33,222 bases of DNA from an uncultured Bacteroidota bacterium (GTDB lineage: Bacteria > Bacteroidota > Bacteroidia > Flavobacteriales > Flavobacteriaceae). A program made the position numbers and the translations under genes. How positions within the stretch are numbered: the stretch's first letter is position 1; every line of letters begins with the position of its first letter. Below are positions 15,079 to 23,353 of the stretch, piece after piece. The DNA is taken from assembly GCA_937136025.1 (NCBI GenBank), contig CAKZOC010000022.1, forward strand, positions 1 to 33,222, in the 5' to 3' direction. The notes under the pieces are model-generated. The model did not search any database, was not told the DNA's origin, and saw only the letters and a list, made by a program, of their open reading frames with translations.

Positions 15079-18009
15079 GTGGGTAAAGTGGATAAAAATA
15101 AACTGGAGCAACTTTCCAAAACGCTCTCGGGGACCTTGCAATGGGATTCGCTGCACAAACACCTCTATGCCACAGATGCCTCGGTATACAGAATGTTACC
15201 GCTGGCCGTTGCCTATCCTAAGGATGAAGCAGACCTCATCCGTTTGATCCGTTTTGCAACATCCCACCAGGTGGCCCTGATACCCCGGGCAGCGGGTACT
15301 TCTCTGGCCGGGCAGTGTGTAGGGGAAGGTATTGTGGTAGACCTATCGAAGCACTTTACCGCCATTTTAGACCTGGATACGGATAAGAAGCAGGTACGCG
15401 TGCAGCCCGGCGTGATACGCGATGAATTAAACCAGTACCTGGAACCCTTCGGCCTCTTTTTCGGACCGAACACCTCCACCTCAAACCGGTGTATGCTTGG
15501 GGGTATGGTTGGGAATAACTCAAGCGGAACCACGTCTATCCGGTATGGGGTCACCCGAGACAAGGTGGTCGGTATAAAGGCGCTCCTGTCCGATGGTTCA
15601 AAAGTTGAGTTTCGGGGGTTAACTCCGACAGAAGTAGAAACTAAAACACGACAAAAAACACTTGAAGGAATAATATATAAAAGTATTATTAATGAATTGA
15701 ATAATAGTGATGTATCAAAAGAGATAGTCAAAGAATTTCCAAGAGCAGAAATACATAGAAGGAATACGGGGTACGCTGTGGATTCCCTCCTTAATATGGC
15801 TCCCTTAGGCTCGGGAGAACACCCTTTTAACTTGTCAAAATTGCTGTGTGGCAGCGAAGGTACACTGGCGCTGACCACTGAAATCACCTTACAACTCGAT
15901 CCACTGCCACCGCCAAAAGCTGCGATGATCGTGCCTCATTATCGTTCCCTGGAGGATAGTCTATCCGATGTGGCTCCGGTGATGGAGCATCCCCTGTTTA
16001 TGTGTGAAATGATGGATAGGGTCATCCTGGATTGTACTAAAAACAATCTTGAGCAGCTCGAAAACCGTTTTTTTGTAGAAGGAGACCCCGCCGCCCTGCT
16101 GATGTTGGAAGTTCGGGCCAACACCCCGGAGGCCCTTGAAGAGCGCATTGAAGAAGTTCTCACCGGATTAAAAGCCCGTGGAACCTGTTATGCGAGCCCC
16201 GTACTCAGGGGAGGGGATATTACAAAGGCTATAGCCCTTCGAAAAGCCGGTTTGGGACTACTTGGAAATATGGTTGGCGATAAAAAGGCCGTGGCTTGTA
16301 TAGAAGATACCGCGGTCGCCCTGCCTGACCTGAAAGCCTTTATCGGGGAATTTACAGCCATCATGGAGTCTTATCAGCAAAATGCCGTGTATTACGCGCA
16401 TGCCGGGGCCGGAGAACTTCATCTGCGCCCGATCCTGAATTTAAAAAAATCCGGGGACGTAGACTTGTTTCGCAAGATAACTACCGATGTGGCGCACCTC
16501 ACTAAAAAATACAGGGGATCTTTCAGTGGCGAACACGGGGACGGTATCGTGCGGGCGGAGTTTATACCCCTGATGATCGGGGAGAAGAATTATGAATTAC
16601 TGAAGCGGGTCAAGACCAGTTTTGATCCCAAAGGCATCTTTAACCCCGGGAAAATTGTCGATGCCTACCCCATGGATCAGGCGTTGCGCTATACACCGGA
16701 TCGCAGGGAACCCGAAGTAGAAACCTTATTGGATTTTGGAGATAGCCAGGGAATCCTCAGGGCTACTGAAAAGTGTAACGGGAGTGGGGATTGTCGCAAA
16801 ACCGCACAAATGCCCGGCGGGATGTGCCCGAGTTATCACGCGACGCGAAACGAAAAGGACACTACAAGGGCCCGGGCGAATGCGCTTCGGGAAATGCTCA
16901 CTGAGCCCTTATCCGACAACCCTTTCAACCGGCCTGAACTCAAGGAGGTTTTTGACCTTTGCCTGAGCTGCAAAGCCTGTGCCCGCGAATGTCCAAGCAA
17001 CGTGGATGTGGCGACCTTAAAGGCCGAATTTGCATACCAGTTTCAGGAGCAGAATGGGTATTCTCTGAGAAACAGACTCTTTGCCTACAATACCCTTTTA
17101 AGCAAACTTCAGAGCCGGGCAGCTGGTTTTTCGAATTGGATCACACAAAGCCCCGGGACGGCAGCGCTTTTAAAACGCATTCTCGGTGTGGCCTCCGGGC
17201 GTTCCCTGCCCAGGGTGAAGAACGTGGATTTTGAAGCGTATTTGAGATCTGTTCAGGCCGCTGAAAAGCCGTATCGGGGGGAGGTGATTCTTTATTTAGA
17301 TGAGTTTACACAGTATTTGGACGCTCAGGTAGGACTGGATGCCCTGGACCTGCTTGAAGGTCTCGGGTACCGCGTGAAACTATTCAAAGCGGAAAGCGGC
17401 CGTGCCTTTATTTCAAAAGGCTTTCTAAAACAGGCCCGTGCCCTGGCGCATAAAAATGCGGATGCCCTCTATGCCTTTGCTGAATCGGGAATACCGGTTG
17501 TTGGAATCGAACCCTCGGCCCTGTTGACCTTCCGGGATGAATACGCCCGGTTCGGGTTGCCCGGGGAGCAGGCATCGGCCATCGCTGCGAACTGCCTGCT
17601 CATTGAAGAGTTTATTGCTGAAGAACACAAAAAAGGACATATCAGGGCGGAGCATTTTATCACGGTAGAGCGGGATTTAAAAATTCACGCCCATTGTCAC
17701 CAAAAGGCACTTTCCAATCCCAGGGTCACTTTTGACGTGCTTAACATTCCATCAGGATATACGCCAACTCTTATTACGGCGGGTTGCTGTGGTATGGCCG
17801 GATCTTTTGGGTATGAAAAAGAGCACTATGAAGTCAGCATGAATATCGGTGGATTACGCCTGTTTCCGGCAGTCCGAAAATCCGCTGAATCCACTATTCT
17901 GGCTGCGAATGGGACGAGCTGCCGGCATCAGATTTTTGATGGGACCGGACGGCGGGCACAACACCCGGTAAGCATCCTCAGGGCCGCCATGGCCCCAAGG
18001 AAAGTTTAA
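15079..18009 (+). CDS. FAD-binding and Fe-S dehydrogenase, YdiJ (D-2-hydroxyglutarate dehydrogenase) type
   Basis: This 976-residue cytoplasmic or membrane-associated flavoprotein has the YdiJ layout. An N-terminal FAD_binding_4 domain shows PRAAGTSLAGQ (69-79) and GPNTSTSNRCMLGGMVGNNS (129-148). An FAD-oxidase C-terminal domain follows (about 280-530, with SGEHGDGIVRAEF). Iron-sulfur ligands are Cys566 and Cys572 (CNGSGDC), CPSY, and CLSCKACARECP (Cys628, 631, 634, 638). The C-terminal half has the CCG motifs HCHQKAL and GCCGMAGSFGYE (Cys903-904). E. coli YdiJ oxidises D-2-hydroxyglutarate; glycolate or D-lactate are alternatives. The start is GTG 15079: an in-frame stop lies just upstream and there is no earlier ATG. 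Codons about 185-230 are strikingly AT-rich. The stop overlaps the convergent LpxH-like gene by 4 bases. Confidence 0.9.
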   Translation: MGKVDKNKLEQLSKTLSGTLQWDSLHKHLYATDASVYRMLPLAVAYPKDEADLIRLIRFATSHQVALIPRAAGTSLAGQCVGEGIVVDLSKHFTAILDLDTDKKQVRVQPGVIRDELNQYLEPFGLFFGPNTSTSNRCMLGGMVGNNSSGTTSIRYGVTRDKVVGIKALLSDGSKVEFRGLTPTEVETKTRQKTLEGIIYKSIINELNNSDVSKEIVKEFPRAEIHRRNTGYAVDSLLNMAPLGSGEHPFNLSKLLCGSEGTLALTTEITLQLDPLPPPKAAMIVPHYRSLEDSLSDVAPVMEHPLFMCEMMDRVILDCTKNNLEQLENRFFVEGDPAALLMLEVRANTPEALEERIEEVLTGLKARGTCYASPVLRGGDITKAIALRKAGLGLLGNMVGDKKAVACIEDTAVALPDLKAFIGEFTAIMESYQQNAVYYAHAGAGELHLRPILNLKKSGDVDLFRKITTDVAHLTKKYRGSFSGEHGDGIVRAEFIPLMIGEKNYELLKRVKTSFDPKGIFNPGKIVDAYPMDQALRYTPDRREPEVETLLDFGDSQGILRATEKCNGSGDCRKTAQMPGGMCPSYHATRNEKDTTRARANALREMLTEPLSDNPFNRPELKEVFDLCLSCKACARECPSNVDVATLKAEFAYQFQEQNGYSLRNRLFAYNTLLSKLQSRAAGFSNWITQSPGTAALLKRILGVASGRSLPRVKNVDFEAYLRSVQAAEKPYRGEVILYLDEFTQYLDAQVGLDALDLLEGLGYRVKLFKAESGRAFISKGFLKQARALAHKNADALYAFAESGIPVVGIEPSALLTFRDEYARFGLPGEQASAIAANCLLIEEFIAEEHKKGHIRAEHFITVERDLKIHAHCHQKALSNPRVTFDVLNIPSGYTPTLITAGCCGMAGSFGYEKEHYEVSMNIGGLRLFPAVRKSAESTILAANGTSCRHQIFDGTGRRAQHPVSILRAAMAPRKV
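15631..15770 (+). other. AT-rich patch inside the ydiJ-type gene
   Basis: Within an otherwise roughly 50% GC gene, this stretch falls sharply in GC; 15661-15720 has 11 G or C in 60. It uses AGA, ATA, AAT and TTA-type codons that flanking codons avoid. It encodes residues about 185-230, between the FAD domain block and the NTGYAVDSLLNM motif, and the frame is intact. Confidence 0.75.
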
Positions 18010-18845
18010 CTCGCTATCGCAGTACCTGTTTTCAGGTTTTCAGACAGAATCTCCTCCACGTTCATCTTTTTGAGGTCTTCGTCCGCGAAGAAAGGGGAGA
18101 GTTTGTCTTCGCTGTACCGATAGGACTTCCATCTTTTAAAGTTGTATTCCAGGGAGGTCAGGTGCTGAACCCAATCCCCCGCACTGAGATACTGGCATTT
18201 TCCCATGCTGGTTTCCAACCACAGATTAAACAGATGATGCGGAGCCCCGCAAATCAAATATTCACAACCCCGGCCGACTGCCAATTTCACCGCGGTCTGC
18301 CTGAGTGTATGCTCTTTTTTTAGGCGATCCTCACCATCCGCTTCCGAGTGCCACGGAGCCTGAAGGGGGCGCTTGCCGGCAGCATTCCAGACCTTGTTTT
18401 TCAAGCCTATGATTCCTGCGAGGATTCTGAGCCTGCCCGTTCCCAGCCCCTGAACCCATTTCTTGCCAAAAAGGGAAGACTCCAGGAAGTCGCCATGGGT
18501 AAACCAGGCTTTTTTACCGTCGAGGTCGAGCATTAAATTTTTGGTGCAATGGACATTGCTCAGGGAATTGTCTTTAATTATCCTGACAAGGGCATCCGGA
18601 CTGCTGTACACATAATAGATTTTTGTGCCTGCCGAGGCCAGGGCAAACAACTTTTTGATAATCTGAAAATGCCGGGGGGGAAACGCTGCCTGCACAGTGA
18701 AATCCTTTTCCAAAACCCTCCCGCTAAGCACCAGGATTTTCGGGGATATACTGCTCAGGTAGGCCAGTAGTGCATCAGCCTGGCAGGATTCGACTCCCAG
18801 GTGAATATTAGATAATACCGCAATTTCGATTTGTCGTTTTTTCAA
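18006..18845 (-). CDS. LpxH-like metallophosphoesterase with lost metal ligands
   Basis: Length and sequence follow the Bacteroidota UDP-2,3-diacylglucosamine diphosphatase-like family, e.g. LMLDLDGKKAWFTHGD (104-119) and LSAGDWVQHLTSLEY (220-234). However, most metal ligands are changed. The first motif D-x-H reads SNIH (12-15), so Asp is Asn. GD-xx-D reads SGRVLE (41-46). GNHD reads SSPD (81-84). GHxH reads GAPH (200-203). Only HGD (117-119) and the last His remain. Hydrolysis by the family mechanism is therefore unlikely, yet the frame is intact for 279 codons. The start is inferred as TTG 18845 (MKKRQIEIAVLSN), matching the family N-terminus; there is no ATG, and TTG 18908 falls in a -7-like box. 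A C-terminal tail (about 247-279) is charged. Confidence 0.8.
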   Translation of the reverse strand: MKKRQIEIAVLSNIHLGVESCQADALLAYLSSISPKILVLSGRVLEKDFTVQAAFPPRHFQIIKKLFALASAGTKIYYVYSSPDALVRIIKDNSLSNVHCTKNLMLDLDGKKAWFTHGDFLESSLFGKKWVQGLGTGRLRILAGIIGLKNKVWNAAGKRPLQAPWHSEADGEDRLKKEHTLRQTAVKLAVGRGCEYLICGAPHHLFNLWLETSMGKCQYLSAGDWVQHLTSLEYNFKRWKSYRYSEDKLSPFFADEDLKKMNVEEILSENLKTGTAIAS

Positions 18846-18905
18846 AGCCCGCACTTCATGCGGCAAAAATAGAACGGTCGGTATGATGGTAAAAATTTGA
18901 ATTGT

Positions 18906-18913
18906 CAAGATTA
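18906..18913 (-). promoter_or_regulatory. Possible -7 box of the LpxH-like gene
   Basis: The reverse strand reads TAATCTTG, one mismatch from TAnnTTTG, 60 bases before the inferred TTG start at 18845. Confidence 0.3.
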
Positions 18914-18982
18914 AAGCACCTTAGGGTTACTAAATCTTTAAGCGCCGGACAAATATGTAAAATCAATATTACTACGCCTGAT

Positions 18983-19014
18983 TTTGGCGGGGATAGTGGT
19001 AAAACCTACCTTTG
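18983..19014 (+). promoter_or_regulatory. aroC promoter, -33 and -7 elements
   Basis: TTTG (18983-18986) and TACCTTTG (19007-19014) are separated by 20 bases, the best match in the window to the Bacteroidota promoter TTTG-N19/20-TAnnTTTG. The -7 box ends 28 bases before ATG 19043. Confidence 0.7.
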
Positions 19015-19042
19015 AAAGCACTGTAAAGATAAAACAGGGAGT

Positions 19043-20107
19043 ATGGCAGGAAATAGTTTTGGAGAAGCTTTTAAAGTCATGACTTTTGGCGAGAGTCATG
19101 GGGAGAGCCTTGGTGGAGTAATCGACGGATGCCCTGCCGGGGTGGCATTGGATATGAATGCCATTCAAAGAGAACTCGACCGGAGAAAGCCGGGACAATC
19201 GGCTATTGTAACCCAGAGGAAGGAATCGGATCAGGCTGAATTTTTTTCAGGGCTTTTTGAAGGAAAAACCACGGGTACCCCCATTGGGTTTCTGGTGCGA
19301 AACGCCAATCAGAAGTCTAAGGATTACTCGCATATTAAAGATTCCTACAGGCCTTCCCACGCGGATTTCACCTATGACAAAAAGTATGGATTCAGGGATT
19401 ATCGGGGGGGAGGTCGCAGTTCTGCACGGGAAACGGTCTGCCGCGTGGTCGCCGGGGCCATAGCCCGTCAGATAATTCCCGAGATGCAGTTTAACGCCTA
19501 TGTGTCACAGGTAGGGTCTCTGGCACTTGAAAAACCCTATCAGGAACTCGATTTTTCATTGACGGAGTCTAACCCCGTCCGGTGCCCCGATCCTGAGCTC
19601 GCGGCAGCCATGGAGCAGCAGATTCGGGATGTGCGCAAAGCCGGTGACACCATTGGCGGAGTAATAACCTGTGTGATTCAAAACATTCCACCGGGCCTGG
19701 GAGAGCCCGTTTTTGATAAACTTCACGCCCGCCTGGGGCAGGCCATGTTGTCTATCAATGCGGTCAAAGGGTTTGAATACGGCAGTGGGTTTGACGGGGT
19801 AAAACTTCGGGGCAGCCAGCACAACGATGCCTTTGCCCCGGATGGCAGCACCCTGACGAATCATAGTGGAGGTATTCAGGGTGGGATCAGCAATGGAATG
19901 GATATTTATTTTCGCGTGGCGTTCAAGCCCGTAGCGACCCTGCTTCAGGAGTATCAGAGCATCGACAAAGAAGGGAATCCCGTTAAACTTCAGGGTAAAG
20001 GTCGGCATGATCCCTGTGTCGTCCCCAGGGCGGTCCCGATCGTAGAGGCTATGGCTGCACTTGTTATGGCCGATTTTTACTTGTTGGGACGGCTTTCTAA
20101 AATTTAA
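19043..20107 (+). CDS. aroC: Chorismate synthase
   Basis: AroC performs the last shikimate step, 5-enolpyruvylshikimate-3-phosphate to chorismate, using reduced FMN. The 354-residue protein has the three family signatures: [18 protein letters not shown] (17-34), the region [20 protein letters not shown] (about 119-138) and, late, [20 protein letters not shown] with the SGGIQGG loop. Arg, His and Ser residues of the FMN and substrate site are therefore in place, and the length is normal. ATG 19043 has an AGGGAG sequence just upstream, one of the few Shine-Dalgarno-like sites in the window, and a clear promoter. The symporter gene begins 60 bases after its stop; whether they share a transcript is unclear. 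Confidence 0.98.
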   Translation: MAGNSFGEAFKVMTFGESHGESLGGVIDGCPAGVALDMNAIQRELDRRKPGQSAIVTQRKESDQAEFFSGLFEGKTTGTPIGFLVRNANQKSKDYSHIKDSYRPSHADFTYDKKYGFRDYRGGGRSSARETVCRVVAGAIARQIIPEMQFNAYVSQVGSLALEKPYQELDFSLTESNPVRCPDPELAAAMEQQIRDVRKAGDTIGGVITCVIQNIPPGLGEPVFDKLHARLGQAMLSINAVKGFEYGSGFDGVKLRGSQHNDAFAPDGSTLTNHSGGIQGGISNGMDIYFRVAFKPVATLLQEYQSIDKEGNPVKLQGKGRHDPCVVPRAVPIVEAMAALVMADFYLLGRLSKI

Positions 20108-20167
20108 GCCTCCGGTGAGCGTTCTCCTTAAAAATAGTATCTTACCCTTTAAAATTAGCACCACTTT

Positions 20168-21505
20168 ATGAAGAAACTCGAACTGCACTGGCAGATTCTG
20201 ATCGGTATGGTCTTTGGAATTCTTTTCGGATTTCTGATGACGTATCCTGAATGGGGTTCAAAATTTGTTCAGGATTGGATCAGTCCGGCTGGGACGATCT
20301 TCGTTAAGCTATTGAAACTCATTGCCATCCCGCTTATCCTGGCATCCCTGGTTAAAGGGATCTCCGATCTTCAGGATATCAGTAAGTTCAAAAACATCGG
20401 GCTTCGAACGATAGGTATATATATTCTGACCACTATTATTGCGATTTCCATTGGTTTGGTGTTGGTCAACGTACTCAAGCCCGGAGATGGGATTTCTGAC
20501 GAAACCATTGCTCAGCTTACTGAAACGTATGCCTCAGATTCGGGGGTGACGTCGAAACTCGAGGAGGCGAGCAAACAGAAGGAAAGTGGGCCGTTGCAGT
20601 TTTTAGTTGATATGGTTCCGGATAATGCGTTTCGGGCTGTGAGCGATAACAGCCTGATGCTGCAAGTGATTTTCTTTACCATTTTCCTCGGAATTTCCAT
20701 GCTGCTGATCGGGGAAAAGGCTGCCCGGCCCTTAAAAGAATTTTTTGACTCTCTCAATGAGGTAGTACTAAAAATGGTCGATCTGATTATGCTTACCGCT
20801 CCCGTTGCTGTTTTTGCCCTGCTGGCCAATGTAGTTGTTACCTCGGGAGATCCAGATTTGCTATATGCCCTATTGAAATACAGCGGGGTAGTGGTTCTGG
20901 GATTGTTGTTGATGATCGTTTTCTACAGCATTGTGGTTTCCGTCTTCACCAAGTATAACCCCATTACCTTCCTCAGTAAAATCAGCCCGGCACAACTGCT
21001 GGCCTTTTCAACCAGTTCGAGTGCGGCCACCCTGCCGGTGACCATGGAGCGGGTAGAAGAGCATATAGGGGTGCACAAGGAGGTGTCCAGTTTTGTGTTA
21101 CCGGTTGGCGCGACGATCAATATGGATGGTACGAGTCTCTATCAGGGGGTTGCGGCTGTATTCATTTCTCAGGCGCTCGGTTTTGATCTGACCCTGGGAG
21201 GACAATTGATCATAATCCTTACAGCCCTTCTGGCTTCCATAGGTTCCGCGGCTGTGCCCGGAGCCGGTATGGTCATGCTTGTCATAGTCCTTGAATCCAT
21301 TAACTTCCCCCCGGATAAGCTCGCTATAGGGCTGGCGCTTATTTTTGCCGTGGATCGCCCTCTGGACATGCTCAGGACCGTGGTTAATGTTACCGGAGAT
21401 GCCATGGTAGCTATGCTGGTCGCAAAATCGGTAGGCCAACTGGGGGAACCGGTTGAAAAGAATTGGGATGATCATTTGGATGAAGTAATACACAAAGACG
21501 ACTGA
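20168..21505 (+). CDS. Dicarboxylate/amino acid:cation symporter (GltP/DctA type)
   Basis: This 445-residue SLC1-family secondary transporter imports glutamate, aspartate or C4-dicarboxylates with sodium or protons. About eight membrane helices are visible. Diagnostic motifs are the serine-rich hairpin FSTSSSAATLPVT (about 278-290), the sodium site NMDGT (about 318-322) and the substrate-binding RTVVNVTGDAM (about 401-411). Arg in PLDMLRT is the region that distinguishes acidic amino acid and dicarboxylate carriers. An insert at about 110-145 (EASKQKESG) is a soluble loop. Its TGA overlaps the next ATG (TGATG at 21503-21507), so it is the first gene of the four-gene operon, and its substrate may feed the ligase that follows. 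Confidence 0.93.
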   Translation: MKKLELHWQILIGMVFGILFGFLMTYPEWGSKFVQDWISPAGTIFVKLLKLIAIPLILASLVKGISDLQDISKFKNIGLRTIGIYILTTIIAISIGLVLVNVLKPGDGISDETIAQLTETYASDSGVTSKLEEASKQKESGPLQFLVDMVPDNAFRAVSDNSLMLQVIFFTIFLGISMLLIGEKAARPLKEFFDSLNEVVLKMVDLIMLTAPVAVFALLANVVVTSGDPDLLYALLKYSGVVVLGLLLMIVFYSIVVSVFTKYNPITFLSKISPAQLLAFSTSSSAATLPVTMERVEEHIGVHKEVSSFVLPVGATINMDGTSLYQGVAAVFISQALGFDLTLGGQLIIILTALLASIGSAAVPGAGMVMLVIVLESINFPPDKLAIGLALIFAVDRPLDMLRTVVNVTGDAMVAMLVAKSVGQLGEPVEKNWDDHLDEVIHKDD

Positions 21506-22536
21506 TGAATATTTGTTTTTTAATGTACCCGTGGGAGGAAATTGATCCGGTCAACGATACAAGCCTGGCGCTGATCCACGAATGCGTAAGACGGGGGCAT
21601 GGTGTTGCCTTGTGTACCCCGGCCAATCTGACCATTCGAAATAGCGTGACCAGTTCCTTTTGTACGGTAATCAATCGGATGGACAAAGTCCCTGCCAATC
21701 TGAAGGCTTTTTACAATAAAGCCAAAGTGCGGGAAGAGATGTTGCCTCTTGCCGGGTTTGACGTCCTCTTTATGCGGGCGAACCCCCCGCTGGACCCCCT
21801 GATGCTCAATTTTCTGGATTCTGTTAAGGACGATGTTTTTATCGTCAATTCCCTTCAGGGACTTCGGGAGGCCAATAATAAACTGTATACGGCTGCCTTT
21901 GGCGATAGCCATTCCAATATTATCCCGGTAACACATGTCTCCAAGAATAAAAAATACCTGATTCGTCAGATCAAGGAGAGCAAATCGGACAAAATGATCC
22001 TAAAGCCCCTGAATGGTTTTGGGGGTTCCGGGGTGATCCTGATCGAGAAATCGGCCATGTCCAATATCAATTCCCTTCTGGACTTTTATATTACCAATGG
22101 AGATGGCACCTCGAGCTATGTCATCCTTCAGGAATACATTGAGGGCGCCGATAAGGGCGATATACGCATTCTTTTGCTCAACGGGGAGCCTATCGGTGCC
22201 ATGCGCCGTATTCCCGGTGAGGAAGATCACCGCTCCAATGTTTCTGCCGGAGGCTCGGTGGCCAAACACACCCTGACCAGGGAAGAGAAAGCCCTTTGCA
22301 AACAGATCGGTCCAAAACTGGTCAATGACGGCTTGTATTTTGTCGGTATTGATGTCATAGGTGGGAAGTTGGTGGAGGTCAACGTAATGTCTCCAGGAGG
22401 GATAACCTACATGAATAAGGTATACAAAACCAAGATTCAGGCCAAGGTGATCGATTTTATAGAAAGCCGGGTGCTGGATCAACTGCAGGCCTTTGACCGG
22501 AGGTCCAGGCTTCGTAAAGAGGTAGATGATGCGTAG
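21505..22536 (+). CDS. Glutathione-synthetase-like ATP-grasp ligase
   Basis: This 343-residue protein has the GshB/RimK-type ATP-grasp arrangement: an N-terminal Rossmann-like domain (about 1-125), ATP-binding KMILKPLNGFGGSGV (163-177), VILQEYIEGADKGDIRILLLNGE (206-228) with an RRIPGE segment, and the metal-binding EVNVMSPGG (291-299). Such enzymes join a carboxylate, activated as acyl phosphate, to an amine. E. coli GshB has INVTSPTC-type residues at the end, whereas here it is SPGG, and no gamma-glutamylcysteine ligase gene is nearby, so glutathione itself is doubtful. It overlaps the symporter by one base and the hydrolase by 11 bases, with AAGAGG just before that next start. The substrate is unknown; an unusual peptide or amide is likely. 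Confidence 0.9.
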   Translation: MNICFLMYPWEEIDPVNDTSLALIHECVRRGHGVALCTPANLTIRNSVTSSFCTVINRMDKVPANLKAFYNKAKVREEMLPLAGFDVLFMRANPPLDPLMLNFLDSVKDDVFIVNSLQGLREANNKLYTAAFGDSHSNIIPVTHVSKNKKYLIRQIKESKSDKMILKPLNGFGGSGVILIEKSAMSNINSLLDFYITNGDGTSSYVILQEYIEGADKGDIRILLLNGEPIGAMRRIPGEEDHRSNVSAGGSVAKHTLTREEKALCKQIGPKLVNDGLYFVGIDVIGGKLVEVNVMSPGGITYMNKVYKTKIQAKVIDFIESRVLDQLQAFDRRSRLRKEVDDA

Positions 22537-23353
22537 GCTGACTCCTGAGGAAATGATAGGGTTAATCCAGTCGGAGACGCCCTTTGAGGCCGTAGCCAGC
22601 GACTATTCCTTCCGGGTGAAAGTAGCTTCTTACGCGCCTTACATATGCGCAGCGGTCCACGATGGGCATCAGTTTCGAAAATCCTTGTGGGATATTTGCA
22701 CGCATTCCGACTACGAGCGATGGTATGAGGAGGACCCCTCTACACGGGAAATGGTCGCTTCCCACCCTATAGTAATTTCAGGGGCTGACAGTCGGTTTGA
22801 GTACGATTTAAACAGGCCTCCGGAGGATTGTATTTTCGAAGATGCCTGGGGTAAGCCCCTATGGAAATCGAAACTCCCGCAGGCCGAAAGGGCGATAAGT
22901 CTGGCCAAACACAATGCTTTTTATCGTGTGGCCCACGCATTGAACGCTCAAATTGAATCCAAATACGGGGCAGCTTTGGTTTTTGATATGCACAGCTACA
23001 ACTGGAAGCGGTGGGATCGGGTTGTGCCGACGTGGAATCTGGGCACCACCAATATCGATAATTCCCGTTTTGGGTTTTTAGCGGAATCCTGGAGATCCCG
23101 ACTTGCGCAGATCCAATTGCCCCATGGAATCCCCTCTACAGCCCGGATTAACGATGTGTTTTTTGGGAAAGGGTATTTTTTAAAATCCCTTACCGACACT
23201 TTTGAAAATACCCTGGTGCTGGCTACGGAAATCTCCAAAGTCTATTGTGATGAAACGACGGGTATTATCTTTCCCGAAGTTGTGGATTCCGCGGCACGTC
23301 AATTAAAAGAATTGATACCTTTGCAGCTCACTGAATTCCAGGAATCTCTATGA
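22526..23353 (+). CDS. N-formylglutamate amidohydrolase-like hydrolase
   Basis: This 275-residue protein resembles the N-formylglutamate amidohydrolase (HutG/FGase) family, zinc hydrolases of small amides. Recognisable are the early His segment AAVHDGHQFRKSL (37-49), DSRFEYDLNRPPEDCIFED (about 92-110) with the conserved R-x-x-x-D-x-N-R, VFDMHSYN (about 152-159) with likely metal-binding Asp and His, and ATEISKVYCDE with a Glu near the end. No histidine-utilisation genes are near, so histidine degradation is unlikely. The start is the doublet ATG ATG at 22526, 11 bases inside the ligase gene, and the stop forms ATGA with the DUF1704 gene. It probably cleaves an amide bond linked to the ligase product. 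Confidence 0.87.
   Translation: MMRRLTPEEMIGLIQSETPFEAVASDYSFRVKVASYAPYICAAVHDGHQFRKSLWDICTHSDYERWYEEDPSTREMVASHPIVISGADSRFEYDLNRPPEDCIFEDAWGKPLWKSKLPQAERAISLAKHNAFYRVAHALNAQIESKYGAALVFDMHSYNWKRWDRVVPTWNLGTTNIDNSRFGFLAESWRSRLAQIQLPHGIPSTARINDVFFGKGYFLKSLTDTFENTLVLATEISKVYCDETTGIIFPEVVDSAARQLKELIPLQLTEFQESL

Noticed and set aside
15213..15887. 224-codon frame antisense to the ydiJ-type gene
   Set aside because: The forward gene has clear FAD motifs throughout; the reverse frame has no recognisable domain.
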